In this document: in pieces, positions 26,225 through 26,316 of the stretch
How positions within the stretch are numbered: position 1 is the first letter of the stretch
Layout: the number at the start of each line of letters is the position of its first letter
NCBI GenBank assembly: GCA_964384205.1
Contig: CAYLKS010000041.1
Location: 1-26,316 of the forward strand
DNA: 26,316 bases
Direction of reading: 5' to 3'
DNA from: CAYLKS01 sp964384205 [NCBI: uncultured bacterium]
GTDB taxonomy: Bacteria; JAGOEH01
Notes under the pieces: model-generated
The model's input: the letters and a program-made list of their open reading frames with translations, nothing else
The model's database searches: none
Told to the model about the DNA's origin: nothing
Position numbers and translations under genes: made by a program

Positions 26225-26316
26225 TTAGTTAAAGAATTCTTTTTGTAATGCTTCTTGAGCAATTTTAGTGCTTGGACCAACACCTCTTGCAACATTGATA
26301 GCAACTTTTCCGTCTA
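26225..26316 (-). CDS. C-terminal fragment of a convergent gene, family not recognised
   Basis: On the minus strand the frame is open from the right edge to a TAA (complement of 26225-26227). The last 30 residues are visible in part as DGKVAINVARGVGPSTKIAQ and end in EALQKEFFN. The fragment looks like real coding sequence, since its composition is balanced and a bidirectional terminator lies 40 bases beyond the stop. It is too short for me to name a family. It belongs to a different transcription unit from the glucan cluster. Confidence 0.65.
   Translation of the reverse strand, partial: DGKVAINVARGVGPSTKIAQEALQKEFFN

Noticed and set aside
1-26316. CRISPR arrays, tRNA or rRNA genes, insertion sequences, phage genes
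   Set aside because: No spaced repeat array, cloverleaf-like sequence, transposase or phage motif was recognised on either strand.

Overview
The window reads as a carbohydrate-utilisation locus from a very AT-rich bacterium of the Fibrobacterota-Chlorobiota-Bacteroidota (FCB) superphylum. Several secreted proteins end in type IX secretion (T9SS) type C-terminal domains with a P-N-P core; the clearest is NYPNPFNPETTIEFTI at the end of the 6081-8672 gene. There is also a TonB-dependent receptor with a carboxypeptidase-regulatory-like domain and a PorV/PorQ-family porin. Strong Shine-Dalgarno sequences (AAAGGAG) and the absence of SusD or a hybrid two-component sensor argue against a mainstream Bacteroidota. 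A deeper FCB lineage (Calditrichota, Ignavibacteria, Cloacimonadota or Marinimicrobia-like) is my inference.

Layout. A divergent DUF5916/CBM9 outer-membrane-type gene runs off the left edge on the minus strand (1-1858). A 362-base AT-rich control region follows. Eleven genes then run on the plus strand: GH3 beta-glucosidase (2221), overlapping sodium/sugar symporter (4452), a non-catalytic multi-domain glycan-binding protein (6081), an internal hairpin terminator (8688-8719), GH5 glucanase with CBM6 (8737), TonB receptor (10727), a 1144-residue surface protein (13489), a PorV-like porin (16935), a membrane-tethered solute-binding protein (18034), a histidine kinase (19335), a sigma-54-type response regulator (20816), a GH16 lichenase (22275) and an S9 peptidase (24102). 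A strong bidirectional terminator (26150-26186) separates the last gene from the 3' end of a convergent gene (26225-26316).

How it may work (inference). The GH16 and GH5 enzymes and the glycan-binding proteins are exported to the surface by T9SS and cut a beta-glucan, most likely mixed-linkage beta-1,3-1,4-glucan. The TonB receptor, with the 1144-residue protein in place of SusD, takes oligosaccharides into the periplasm. The periplasmic GH3 enzyme, which has no T9SS tail, releases glucose, and the overlapping symporter imports it. The solute-binding protein has no ABC permease beside it; it overlaps the kinase gene by four bases and is followed by an NtrC-type regulator, so it looks like the sugar-sensing part of a three-component switch.

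The two most notable points are this sensor/kinase/sigma-54 regulator set inside a SusD-less glucan locus, and a lichenase whose segment order matches the natural circular permutation known from Fibrobacter succinogenes. I saw no tRNA, rRNA, CRISPR array, insertion sequence or phage gene.
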